The position numbers were made by a program, and so were the translations under genes. Positions 5,726 to 12,291 of a DNA stretch of 12,291 bases are shown here, piece by piece. The notes beneath the pieces were generated by a model. That model was not told the DNA's origin, did not search any database, and worked only from the letters and a program-made list of their open reading frames with translations. This DNA comes from UMGS902 sp045538895 (GTDB lineage: Bacteria > Bacillota > Clostridia > Oscillospirales > CAG-272). The DNA lies in assembly GCA_045538895.1 (NCBI GenBank), contig JAZQEH010000108.1, positions 1 to 12,291 of the forward strand, given 5' to 3'. Each line of letters opens with the position of its first letter. The first letter of the stretch is position 1.

Positions 5726-6517
5726 TTACATACCGTATTTAGCAAGGATTTCGTCGTACTTGCCGTTAGCCTTGATGTTTTCAAGACCCTTGTTGAACAT
5801 CTCGATGAGTTCGGGATATGTGCCCTTCTTTACAGCAAAGCCGTAGGGAGCAGGATTGATAACGTCGCCAACAGTCTTGAGGTTAACGGAACCGTCCTTA
5901 ATAGCGGAGCCGATAACTGCACGGTCCTCGAAGCAAGCTACGCAGGAGCCCTGTGCAACTGCCTGATACATCTCTACAGAACCCTCAAACATGGTGGTGG
6001 TGTAGCCGTAAGCTTCCTTGTTAGCTTCAGCGTATTCAAGGCCCATGGTACCTGCCTTGGTAGCAACTACCTTGCCCTTGAGGTCTTCCATGGAGTCGAT
6101 GTCGCTGTCAGCAGCAACAACCATGATCTGACCGTCTTCAAAGTAACCAACGGAGAAGTCGAAGATCTCTTCACGCTCGGGCTTAATGGTCATACCTGCG
6201 ATAACCGCATCAGCCTGACCTGCCTGAACCTGACCGAGAGCTGCGTCGAAACCAACGTTAGCCATTTCGTACTTGAAGCCCTGATCCTCTGCGATAGCAG
6301 CGATGATGTCCATGTCTACGCCAACGTAGGTGTTGGTGGTAGCGTCGAGGTATTCAAAGGGAGGGAATGCATTGTCGGATGCAATCTTATAAACCTTTGC
6401 GTTGTCTGCTTCGCCGGTAACGTCAGCTTCACCTGTTGTTTCTGCGGGAGTGCCGCATGCTGCGAATGCGAAAACAGCTACGAGCATCACAGCAAGAACT
6501 TTAATAATGTTTTTCAT
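5726..6517 (-). CDS. Polar amino acid ABC transporter, substrate-binding lipoprotein
   Basis: The 263-aa protein has a lipoprotein signal peptide ending FAAC (lipid-anchored Cys21), a short Gly/Glu/Ala/Thr linker to about residue 40, and a family 3 solute-binding domain. Family features are VYKIASDNAFPPFEY (42-56), VGVDMDIIAAIA (65-76), AGMTIKPER (107-115, with the carboxylate-binding Arg115), DFSVGYF (120-126), LKGKVVATKAGTMGLEY (146-162) and the alpha-amino contact region ED (197-198). It should capture an amino acid outside the membrane and pass it to the permease. It is the first gene of the operon, with its own promoter and an AAGGAAG ribosome binding site eight bases before the ATG. Mature Cys192 and Cys195 are close together and could form a disulphide; this is speculation. 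Substrate is not assignable. Confidence 0.95.
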   Translation of the reverse strand: MKNIIKVLAVMLVAVFAFAACGTPAETTGEADVTGEADNAKVYKIASDNAFPPFEYLDATTNTYVGVDMDIIAAIAEDQGFKYEMANVGFDAALGQVQAGQADAVIAGMTIKPEREEIFDFSVGYFEDGQIMVVAADSDIDSMEDLKGKVVATKAGTMGLEYAEANKEAYGYTTTMFEGSVEMYQAVAQGSCVACFEDRAVIGSAIKDGSVNLKTVGDVINPAPYGFAVKKGTYPELIEMFNKGLENIKANGKYDEILAKYGM

Positions 6518-6536
6518 GTTAAAAACTTCCTTTCAT

Positions 6537-6552
6537 GCTTATTTTTATAAGC
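6537..6552. promoter_or_regulatory. Dyad in the 5' leader of the ABC operon
   Basis: GCTTAT (6537-6542) and ATAAGC (6547-6552) form a perfect six-base inverted repeat. On the minus strand it lies at or just after the predicted start site and directly before the ribosome binding site. It may be an operator or a small mRNA hairpin. Confidence 0.4.
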
Positions 6553-6561
6553 GTATGACTC

Positions 6562-6590
6562 ATGATATCATCAAAAATTCATTTTGTCAA
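6562..6590 (-). promoter_or_regulatory. Sigma-A promoter of the amino acid ABC operon
   Basis: On the minus strand TTGACA (6590-6585) is perfect and TATCAT (6567-6562) matches 5/6, with a 17-nt spacer. The -10 box is embedded in a ten-base palindrome ATGATATCAT (6562-6571), a plausible repressor site for amino-acid-responsive control, though no specific regulator motif is recognised. Confidence 0.82.
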
Positions 6591-6631
6591 CCCATAAAGC
6601 CTATTTTTTAATTAAAAATACATAATTTTTG

Positions 6632-6650
6632 CAAGAAGATGCAATTCTTG
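6632..6650 (-). other. Small hairpin upstream of the ABC operon promoter
   Basis: CAAGAA (6632-6637) pairs with TTCTTG (6645-6650). On the minus strand it is followed by CAAAAATTATG. It could be a second, weak terminator for the upstream peptidase transcript or chance; the stem is short. Confidence 0.25.
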
Positions 6651-6663
6651 TTGCATTTTTGAG

Positions 6664-6696
6664 AAAAAAGAGGCATCAAGCTCTGCACTTGATGCC
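6664..6696 (-). terminator. Intrinsic terminator of the M29 peptidase transcript
   Basis: GGCATCAAG (6672-6680) pairs with CTTGATGCC (6688-6696). On the minus strand the stem is followed by TC and six Ts (complement of 6664-6669). The nearest minus-strand gene upstream is the peptidase, whose stop lies about 170 nt away across a MITE-like repeat. Confidence 0.85.
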
Positions 6697-6706
6697 CGAA
6701 ATGAGA

Positions 6707-6855
6707 TAAATTAAGGTTTACATTACGGCTACGCACCAACCTCGGTAGGGGACGGCGCCTTCGACGTCCCGCATGAACCAAGGCAAAACGGGATGTCCAG
6801 GGGCCATCCCCTACGGTTTGTGATTTCCCATTTGCTCTCATAACCAATAATTTTC
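6707..6855. repeat. Second MITE-like element, related to the one at 1753-1912
   Basis: It has the same architecture as the element at 1753-1912: an inner inverted repeat GTAGGGGA (6745-6752) / TCCCCTAC (6807-6814), sub-hairpins GGGACG/CGTCCC (6749-6754 with 6765-6770) and GGATG/CATCC (6791-6795 with 6805-6809), then CGGTTTGTGATTTCC (14 of 15 identical) and an end like ATAACCAATAATTTT. The outer ends are only a weak inverted repeat, so this copy looks older or belongs to another subfamily. The flanking bases on both sides are AT-rich. It occupies most of the gene-free space between the peptidase stop and the ABC operon promoter. Confidence 0.55.
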
Positions 6856-6869
6856 CTTATTATATCCTA

Positions 6870-8099
6870 TCAAAACGCCCATTCGCCGTCTTTGAAGATT
6901 TCAACCTCTTTGCCGTCACGTGTGGTTGCAACGATACGCAAATCTTCCGAGCCTATCATAAAGTCCTCGTGGATAATCGAATCGTTAACGCCCATTGCCT
7001 TTTGCTCCTCCTTTGTGTACTTGTCATAGTCACGGAGCGTGTTGGTATAGCCGGCACCGAGTGCAAGGTGGCAGGATGCGTTCTCGTCAAAGAGCGTATT
7101 ATAAAATAGGAAGCCAAGCTGATTTATCGGTGACGAATAAGGCACAAGCGCAACCTCGCCGAGATATGCTGCCCCCTCGTCCATGTTTATCATGGTGCGG
7201 AGAAGCTCTTCGTTTTTCTCCGCCTTAACCGAGGTGGCTTTACCGCCCTCGAAGCGGATCGAAAAGTTCTCGATAAGCTGACCGTTGTAGGAAAGCGGCT
7301 TTGTTGAGTAAACAATGCCCTCTGCCTTGCCTCTCATTGGGGAAACGAAAACCTCCTCGGAGGGAATGTTTGCTTCAAAGGTTTCGCCTTTACCCTGTGT
7401 GTCCTCGCAACCGCCGCAGAAAATGCCCTCGGGAATCATACCAACGGTAAAATCGGTGCCGTTTGCAGATGTGTAGTGCAGCGACTCTATGCCAAGACTG
7501 TTGAGATAGTCACAGCGAGCCCTGAGATCTGCGTTGTGTGCCTTGCGTGCGGCAATGGGGTCATCACCGTCGGCACGTGATGCATAAAGAATCGCTTCCC
7601 AGAGTTTTTCAACTGCTGCCGCAGGAGTGAGATCGGGGAAAAGCTTCTTTGCCCACTTTTTGCCGGGGACTGCCGCTATGCACCACTTGTATTTGTTCTC
7701 CATTTTGTCACGGAGCGGCTTTATAATCTTACTTCTTGCCTGCGATGCCTTTGCATGCTTTGCAAAATTCATGCCGTTAAGACCGTCGGGGTCTTCACTT
7801 ATAAGCCAGATTCGTGCAGGGAGCGTGTCGATATAATGCTCATAACGCTTTACCTCCCAATCCTCAACCTTTGAGAGAGTGGTGAGTGTGCGGTGGCGGA
7901 CGTGCAGCTTTTCAAGCGGCTGGTGAGTCCACTCAACGGTCACCTTGCGTGCGCCTGCCTTGTAGCAGGCGTCAACTACGTACTCAACAAATTTAGGCTG
8001 GTCAAGCTCGGCTACGATAATTACGTCGTCGTTTTTTCTGACCGCCGCACCCGAGCGTGCGATAAGCTCGGCATATTTTTTTAATACTGTAACTTTCAT
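6870..8099 (-). CDS. Peptidase family M29 aminopeptidase (AmpS/PepS type)
   Basis: The 409-aa cytoplasmic metallo-aminopeptidase, of usual family length, removes N-terminal residues from peptides, probably for peptide recycling. The N-terminal Rossmann-like half carries DDVIIVAELDQPKFVEYVVDACYKAGA (24-50). The catalytic half has the metal-ligand pattern: Glu249 in NIPSEEVFVSPMRG, Glu315 in DEGAAYLGEVALVP, His344 in ENASCHLALG, and His377 and Asp379 in SIIHEDFMIG. TSANGTDFTVG (210-220) is also typical. All expected ligands are present, so it should be active with two metal ions. AAGGAG lies just upstream of the ATG. It is separated from dut by a hairpin-rich repeat, so it may be a separate transcript, although no clear promoter was found. 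Its terminator is beyond a repeat element. Confidence 0.94.
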   Translation of the reverse strand: MKVTVLKKYAELIARSGAAVRKNDDVIIVAELDQPKFVEYVVDACYKAGARKVTVEWTHQPLEKLHVRHRTLTTLSKVEDWEVKRYEHYIDTLPARIWLISEDPDGLNGMNFAKHAKASQARSKIIKPLRDKMENKYKWCIAAVPGKKWAKKLFPDLTPAAAVEKLWEAILYASRADGDDPIAARKAHNADLRARCDYLNSLGIESLHYTSANGTDFTVGMIPEGIFCGGCEDTQGKGETFEANIPSEEVFVSPMRGKAEGIVYSTKPLSYNGQLIENFSIRFEGGKATSVKAEKNEELLRTMINMDEGAAYLGEVALVPYSSPINQLGFLFYNTLFDENASCHLALGAGYTNTLRDYDKYTKEEQKAMGVNDSIIHEDFMIGSEDLRIVATTRDGKEVEIFKDGEWAF

Positions 8100-8117
8100 A
8101 TTTGCTCCTTATATAAC

Positions 8118-8252
8118 GTGGGGTGCTTTTTGAAAAAAGCACCCCACACCCCGCAAAAACTTTTGAAAAAGAAAATGGCTATACCAATTTACTTTTATTA
8201 AAGTTTTTTGAAAGGGTGCGGGAAAAGCTTTTTTACAAAAAAGTTTTCCCGC
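8118..8252. repeat. Hairpin-flanked intergenic repeat between dut and the peptidase gene
   Basis: Two long hairpins bracket an AT-rich core. The first is GTGGGGTGCTTTTT (8118-8131) with 8134-8147. The second is GCGGGAAAA (8218-8226) with TTTTCCCGC (8244-8252), extended by CTTTTTT/AAAAAAG (8228-8234 with 8237-8243). The inner flanks are themselves inverted: CACCCCGCAAAAACTTTTG near 8147-8165 against the complement of 8198-8222. Neither hairpin has a clean T tract after it. The whole looks like a palindromic dispersed repeat. It may block read-through from dut or process the transcript. Confidence 0.55.
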
Positions 8253-8266
8253 CATTCTTTTTATTC

Positions 8267-8770
8267 TTACTTCTTACTCGTACTACCGAAGCCGCCCTCA
8301 CGGATGCCGTCGGAGTCATCGTCGAGTGTTATGCCGTATTCAACGAAGATACCCTGCGCAAAGCCGTCGCCTGCGTTAAGCGACACGGTTTTACCCTCAC
8401 GTGAGTCATTGGTGATTTTTACAAAGAGGTGTCCCTCATTTTTTGCATTATAGTAATCGCTGTCGATGATACCGACCGTGTTGTTAAGCTGGAGGCGGAA
8501 CTTAAAGCCGAGTCCGCTTCTGGGGTACACCTTAAATACCCAACCTTCCTCCATCCATACACGAATACCGGTAGGAATTTTTGCACTTTCGCCGGGAGCG
8601 AGAGTAACGGCAATGGGGGTGCATATGTCATAGCCTGCGCTGCCCTTTGTTGCTCGGCGGGGCATGGTTATAGTGTCATAAATATCGCTGCCGTCTGTGC
8701 CGAACGTATCCATCCAATCGGCGGTGAACTGTTCTTTTGATACTTTTTCGAACTTAGCTATTCTTTTCAT
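8267..8770 (-). CDS. dut: dUTP diphosphatase (trimeric dUTPase)
   Basis: The 167-aa enzyme converts dUTP to dUMP and pyrophosphate, keeping uracil out of DNA and supplying dUMP for thymidylate synthesis. The five family motifs are recognisable: I KGSAGYDI (42-49), II PRSGLGFK (83-90), III NTVGIIDSDYY (97-107, with catalytic Asp103), IV GDGFAQGIF (134-142), and V EGGFGST (158-164) near the C-terminus. Motif IV usually reads GDRxAQ; here Gly replaces the basic residue. The N-terminus is about 20 residues longer than classic bacterial dUTPases. GGAGGG lies four bases before the ATG. It is the last gene of the run yqhQ-prmC-murI-dut, 27 nt after murI. Confidence 0.94.
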   Translation of the reverse strand: MKRIAKFEKVSKEQFTADWMDTFGTDGSDIYDTITMPRRATKGSAGYDICTPIAVTLAPGESAKIPTGIRVWMEEGWVFKVYPRSGLGFKFRLQLNNTVGIIDSDYYNAKNEGHLFVKITNDSREGKTVSLNAGDGFAQGIFVEYGITLDDDSDGIREGGFGSTSKK

Positions 8771-8797
8771 ATTCCCTCCAAGGTCACGTTTTATGTA

Positions 8798-9571
8798 TTA
8801 ATACTTTTCAATGTCGATTTTCTGTGCATTCACCGTTTTGCCGCCGAGGAAAATTCTTGCCACGGCGTCGAAGTTCACAGGGCTGTCGCTGACGTAGAAC
8901 TCGGAGCAAGCACCGCCATGAGATTTAAGCTCCTTTGCAACCGCTTTTGCGGCGGCGGCACCCGAATTTATCAGCGTAACATCGGGCAGCTCGTCACCGA
9001 TGATGTCGGCGATAATGGGGAAGTGCGTGCAGCCGAGAATCAGCGTGTCGGCACCGGACTCTTTGATTGCTTTCAGGTAGTCACGTGCAACGAGCTTTGT
9101 TACCTCGCAATCACGTGCGATGTAGCCGTTTTCAACAAGCGGCACGAACAAAGGACATGCCACCGAAACCACTTTCTTTGCGCCGCCTGCATAGAGCTTT
9201 TTCTCAAAAGCACCGCTTGAAACGGTTGCGCCCGTGCCGATAACTCCGATGATGCCGTTTTTGGTAGCCGCGAGCGCTTCTGCGGCGGATGCGTCAACAA
9301 CACCGATAACGGGTACTGCGTATTCGCCCTTGATTTCGTCAAGCACCACCGAGCTTACCGTGCCGCAAGCGGCTAAAATTGCATCGGCACCCTTTGAAAT
9401 CAGAAAGTTGATATCCTGACGTGCATATTTGAGCAGGATCTCGTGCGAGCGGGAGCCGTAGGGAACACGTCCCGTATCGCCAAAGTATACAAAATGTTCG
9501 TCTGGCAGCAGAGTGTGCAGTTCACGGTAGGCGGTAAGCCCACCAAGACCGCTGTCAAAAATTCCAATCAA
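8798..9571 (-). CDS. murI: Glutamate racemase
   Basis: The 257-aa cytoplasmic, cofactor-independent enzyme interconverts L- and D-glutamate to supply D-Glu for peptidoglycan. It begins IGIFDSGLGGLTAYREL with the catalytic-site Asp6 and Ser7. The first catalytic cysteine is Cys69 in ACGTVSS and the second is Cys181 in GCTHFP with His183. GDTGRVPYGSRS (31-42) is the substrate-binding loop. The first motif has Gly where the textbook ACNTAS has Asn, a variant I have seen in clostridial homologues. The start is TTG (9571-9569), chosen because the glycine-rich N-terminus begins there; it overlaps the prmC stop as TTGA, with AAAGGA upstream in the end of prmC. This points to translational coupling. 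Location beside prmC is an operon arrangement, not a functional link. Confidence 0.95.
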   Translation of the reverse strand: MIGIFDSGLGGLTAYRELHTLLPDEHFVYFGDTGRVPYGSRSHEILLKYARQDINFLISKGADAILAACGTVSSVVLDEIKGEYAVPVIGVVDASAAEALAATKNGIIGVIGTGATVSSGAFEKKLYAGGAKKVVSVACPLFVPLVENGYIARDCEVTKLVARDYLKAIKESGADTLILGCTHFPIIADIIGDELPDVTLINSGAAAAKAVAKELKSHGGACSEFYVSDSPVNFDAVARIFLGGKTVNAQKIDIEKY

Positions 9572-10338
9572 AGCATTTTTCCTTTCAGTATGGCGGCACG
9601 GAAGTTGCCGCCGTAGTCATAAATTGCGGTAAAGTCAAAGCCATGCTCATTTGCAAGAGCGGTGGCAGCGTCCTTCTGGTCATAGCCGAATTCAAATGCG
9701 AAAAACCCGTTTTTGTTCAGTAGAGGTTTAAAGTTTTTCACAATCGCACGGTAAAAGTCCATGCCGTCCCCGCCGCCGTCAAGTGCAATGCGTGGCTCGT
9801 GCGAAAGCTCCTCTTCGAGCGTGTCAACAACGTGCGAAGCGATGTACGGCGGATTTGAAACGATGCAGTCAAACTTTTCGTCTGTGTCGGGAGCGTTTTT
9901 TACATCGGTTTTGAAAAACTCAACTGTGGTAACACCGTTGTGACGTGCATTTTTCTCTGCGATTGCAAGCGCCTTTTCGCTGATATCGGCGGCTTTTCCG
10001 CTTGTATCGGGACGGTTTTTGGCAAGGGATATTGCAATGCAGCCGCTACCTGTGCACAGGTCGAGAAAGCTTGCGCTCTGCGGCAGATTTTTCACAAGAT
10101 GGTCAACCAGCACCTCGGTGTCGCTGCGTGGAATCAGGCAGTCGGGAGAAACAAAATATTCCTCTCTGTAAAAAAACCATCTTCCTATTATATATTGTAA
10201 CGGTTCGTGCTTTATGCGTCTTGAAACGGCGTTTTCAAGCTCCTTGCCCGAAAACTCCTCGCACAGTATACGTGCTTCGCCGTCGCAGTTTTCAATACCT
10301 GCGGCGGCGAGCATGGTTTTTATTTCGTTAATCGTCAT
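9568..10338 (-). CDS. prmC: Peptide chain release factor N5-glutamine methyltransferase
   Basis: The 256-aa SAM-dependent enzyme (HemK/PrmC) methylates the GGQ glutamine of release factors RF1 and RF2. The N-terminal helical domain ends near 60 and contains the EPLQYIIG motif (45-52). PRSDTE (70-75), SAM-binding DLCTGSGCIAISLA (93-106), acidic AADIS (116-120) and catalytic SNPPYIAS (161-168) follow. The frame is open upstream to 10488, but that part is the out-of-frame shadow of the yqhQ poly-Asp tail. MTINEIKTMLAAAGIEN matches the expected PrmC N-terminus, so 10338 is preferred. The start overlaps the yqhQ stop by 11 nt and has only a weak GAAG before it, suggesting coupling. prfA, its usual neighbour, does not follow; murI does. 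Confidence 0.94.
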   Translation of the reverse strand: MTINEIKTMLAAAGIENCDGEARILCEEFSGKELENAVSRRIKHEPLQYIIGRWFFYREEYFVSPDCLIPRSDTEVLVDHLVKNLPQSASFLDLCTGSGCIAISLAKNRPDTSGKAADISEKALAIAEKNARHNGVTTVEFFKTDVKNAPDTDEKFDCIVSNPPYIASHVVDTLEEELSHEPRIALDGGGDGMDFYRAIVKNFKPLLNKNGFFAFEFGYDQKDAATALANEHGFDFTAIYDYGGNFRAAILKGKML

Positions 10339-11371
10339 CTTCGTCGGAGTCGTCATCGTCATCATCGTCGTCATCTTCGGGCAACGAAGCTTTGATGGTT
10401 GCTTCAACCTCGGCATAGTCAAATTCATCGGGCATTGCCGCTTTTGCGGCGGTGATTGCGATTTCAAGCTGGCTGAGGTCGGGCTCACGTGTGGTTACAC
10501 GCTGCATCCAGAGGCCGGGGGCGGACAAAACTCTTGTAAGAATGTTGTCGTGCTTGCCTGCGTAAAGGATAAACTCAAAGCCGAGTCCGCAGATGAGGGG
10601 CATGAGCGGAAGCTTGATTGCGTAGCGGAGCCAGATGTTGTCCCACGGAACAAAGGGGAGAGAGAACACAAGCACGCTGAGAATGAGCATTACGAATATG
10701 AAGCTTGTGCCGCAACGTGCGTGGAAACGTGTGTGCTTTGCTGCGTTTTCGGGGGTAAGCTCCTCGCCTGCCTCATAGCATGCGATGGTCTTGTGCTCTG
10801 CGCCGTGATATTCAAACGTGCGACGGATGTCGGGCATGAGTGCCACGAGCAAGATGTAGGCTACAAAGATTCCGATACGGATGATGCCCTCGCAGAGCGT
10901 CTTTGCCCATCCGAGCGAAAGGCCGCCGAGAGAGAGCAGGTAGTCAATACCTTTGGTAGCGGCGGTGGGGAGCAGGAAGAAGAGTCCCACTGCGAGGAAA
11001 ACTCCGAGCACTCCCGCAATCGCCATTATAATATTGAAGATTTTGTCACCGAATTTGTCGAGCAGCCATTTTTCAAACTTGGTTTCGGGTTCATCAAGGT
11101 CCATGCCGATTGCCTCTGCGGAGAGGGTAAGCACCTTGAACGAGAGCTTGAACGATTCCACAAGCGAAACAATACCGCGGATAATAGGCAGGTTGAAGAA
11201 CTTGTGCTTTTTACGCAAGGAGGTGTATGAGTGGTTCGATACGGTAATCGAGCCATCCTCTTTTCGGGAAGCTATGCTGTAGCGGTCGCCCGAACGCATC
11301 ATAACGCCTTCAAGCACTGCTTCGCCGCCCACTTTGCCGAGGCGGCAGTTACTTTCACAGTTTTTTGACAT
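10328..11371 (-). CDS. yqhQ: DUF1385 membrane protein, YqhQ family
   Basis: The 347-aa integral membrane protein's biochemical role is not established. Family landmarks are all present: GGEAVLEGVMMR (15-26), SLRKKHKFFNLPIIRGIVSLVESF (51-74), EYHGAEHKTIACYE (187-200), HTRFHARCGTSF (213-224) and PGLWMQRVTTREP (285-297). Hydrophobic segments lie at about 112-136, 162-180, 223-241 and 249-271. Conserved His and Cys residues hint at metal or redox chemistry, but this is inference. Odd here is the C-terminal tail: nine consecutive Asp then SDEDDD (333-347), whose codons run into the prmC start. In many Bacillota this gene sits beside prmC and prfA, so the context is conserved in part. Transcription is probably from the extended -10 site about 35 nt upstream. 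Confidence 0.93.
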   Translation of the reverse strand: MSKNCESNCRLGKVGGEAVLEGVMMRSGDRYSIASRKEDGSITVSNHSYTSLRKKHKFFNLPIIRGIVSLVESFKLSFKVLTLSAEAIGMDLDEPETKFEKWLLDKFGDKIFNIIMAIAGVLGVFLAVGLFFLLPTAATKGIDYLLSLGGLSLGWAKTLCEGIIRIGIFVAYILLVALMPDIRRTFEYHGAEHKTIACYEAGEELTPENAAKHTRFHARCGTSFIFVMLILSVLVFSLPFVPWDNIWLRYAIKLPLMPLICGLGFEFILYAGKHDNILTRVLSAPGLWMQRVTTREPDLSQLEIAITAAKAAMPDEFDYAEVEATIKASLPEDDDDDDDDDSDEDDD

Positions 11372-11405
11372 CTATATATCTCACTTTCTTTTAATACTCT
11401 AAAAT

Positions 11406-11414
11406 ATTGTAGCA
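11406..11414 (-). promoter_or_regulatory. Extended -10 promoter of yqhQ
   Basis: On the minus strand TGCTACAAT (11414-11406) gives a TGn extension plus a 5/6 -10 box. No good -35 is found at 16-18 nt. A weak AAGTGAG ribosome binding site precedes the ATG at 11371. Confidence 0.55.
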
Positions 11415-11509
11415 TAACAATTCGGTTTTGGCTATACTTTTTTGAAAGTTTCACAGAATTATCATTTATATTATATATGCGTGTGTGGGAGGGAAACTAC
11501 AAATTGTGG

Positions 11510-11537
11510 TTGTAAATGGAAAGAATTACTATATAAT
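11510..11537 (+). promoter_or_regulatory. Possible third, most upstream rRNA promoter
   Basis: TTGTAA (11510-11515) and a perfect TATAAT (11532-11537) are 16 nt apart. The -35 matches only 4/6, so it is weaker than the two that follow, but its spacing and tandem position fit an rRNA promoter set. Confidence 0.4.
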
Positions 11538-11577
11538 GTGGCAGCAAAAAAAGTTCAAAAAAATTGCGAAAAAGTGC

Positions 11578-11606
11578 TTGACAAAAGGCTTTACGCGTGA
11601 TAGAAT
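11578..11606 (+). promoter_or_regulatory. rRNA operon promoter P1
   Basis: TTGACA (11578-11583), a 17-nt spacer and TAGAAT (11601-11606), with A/T-rich DNA upstream that could act as an UP element. Confidence 0.88.
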
Positions 11607-11672
11607 GAAAAAGCTCACCACTTTGGGCTTGTCCGATTGGTTTGAAAAATCGAATAAATTTTGAGAAACCTA

Positions 11673-11701
11673 TTGACAAGGCATACCGTGGTGTGTATAA
11701 T
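11673..11701 (+). promoter_or_regulatory. rRNA operon promoter P2
   Basis: TTGACA (11673-11678), a 17-nt spacer and TATAAT (11696-11701), both boxes perfect. It lies 95 nt downstream of P1, the tandem layout usual for rRNA operons. Expected start is near 11708. Confidence 0.93.
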
Positions 11702-11873
11702 ATACAAGGTTGTGCAAAAACACAGCTTTGAAATTCGGTCATTGAAAATTGAACAACAAAGAGAAAGAAACACGAACTGCAAAGTTAAGTGTAGATCTCG
11801 AACAATTCTTTATTGAAACTAGTAAAAAACTTATGCGAAAGAGCAAGCGATTGCTTGAGTAGAGATTAAACAA

Positions 11874-12291
<418 letters not shown>

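Noticed and set aside
6608..6847. 79-aa minus-strand frame across the repeat
   Set aside because: It lies within the MITE-like element and terminator hairpin, with no protein-like pattern.
10339..10488. 50-residue N-terminal extension of PrmC
   Set aside because: It is the shifted-frame reading of the yqhQ 3' end, rich in Met/Thr from the poly-Asp codons, and does not resemble PrmC.
10214..11230. 338-aa plus-strand open frame antisense to yqhQ and prmC
   Set aside because: Composition is the shadow of conserved minus-strand genes; there is no start signal, and both minus-strand proteins match known families over the same bases.
11497..11742. 81-aa minus-strand frame in the rRNA promoter region
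   Set aside because: It overlaps two consensus rRNA promoters and shows no domain, start signal or typical composition.

Overview
The window looks like chromosomal DNA from a gut-type Clostridia (Bacillota), most likely an uncultured Oscillospirales-like lineage. The evidence is a partial 16S rRNA gene with a Clostridia-like start, consensus sigma-A promoters (TTGACA / 17 nt / TATAAT), AAGGAG-type ribosome binding sites, lipoproteins with Thr/Glu-rich linkers, and a yqhQ-prmC gene pair. The lineage call is from reading the sequence, not from a database search. GC content appears moderate and was not computed.

Left part (1-1912): an accessory-looking patch. It opens with a MITE-like repeat (11-136). 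Next comes a duplicated 3' end of a tRNA gene fused to a compact, probably pseudoknotted RNA-like structure (234-341). An intact CAU-anticodon tRNA (386-462, minus) follows, with a perfect promoter. Then comes a minus-strand gene for a TIR-domain protein with a C-terminal MORN-repeat array (555-1715), whose start is closely flanked by a second MITE-like element (1753-1912). The TIR-MORN protein and the tRNA-linked structured element are the best candidates for something undescribed.

Middle part (1981-6600): a lipoprotein of unknown function with a strong promoter and terminator, then a MATE-family efflux pump, both on the plus strand. Convergent to these is a minus-strand polar amino acid ABC transporter operon, transcribed as binding protein, permease, ATPase. 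An intergenic hairpin follows the binding-protein gene, and a consensus promoter lies upstream.

Right part (6600-11371): a minus-strand run of housekeeping genes. In transcription order these are yqhQ (DUF1385 membrane protein), prmC (release-factor glutamine methyltransferase), murI (glutamate racemase) and dut (dUTPase), then, after a hairpin-rich repeat, an M29 aminopeptidase. yqhQ-prmC and prmC-murI overlap, and murI-dut are 27 nt apart, so these four probably form one operon. A MITE-like element sits between the aminopeptidase stop and its terminator.

Right end (11500-12291): an rRNA operon starts on the plus strand, divergent from yqhQ, with two consensus promoters in tandem (possibly a third), a roughly 210 nt leader with a processing-type stem, and the first ~375 nt of 16S rRNA, cut by the window edge.
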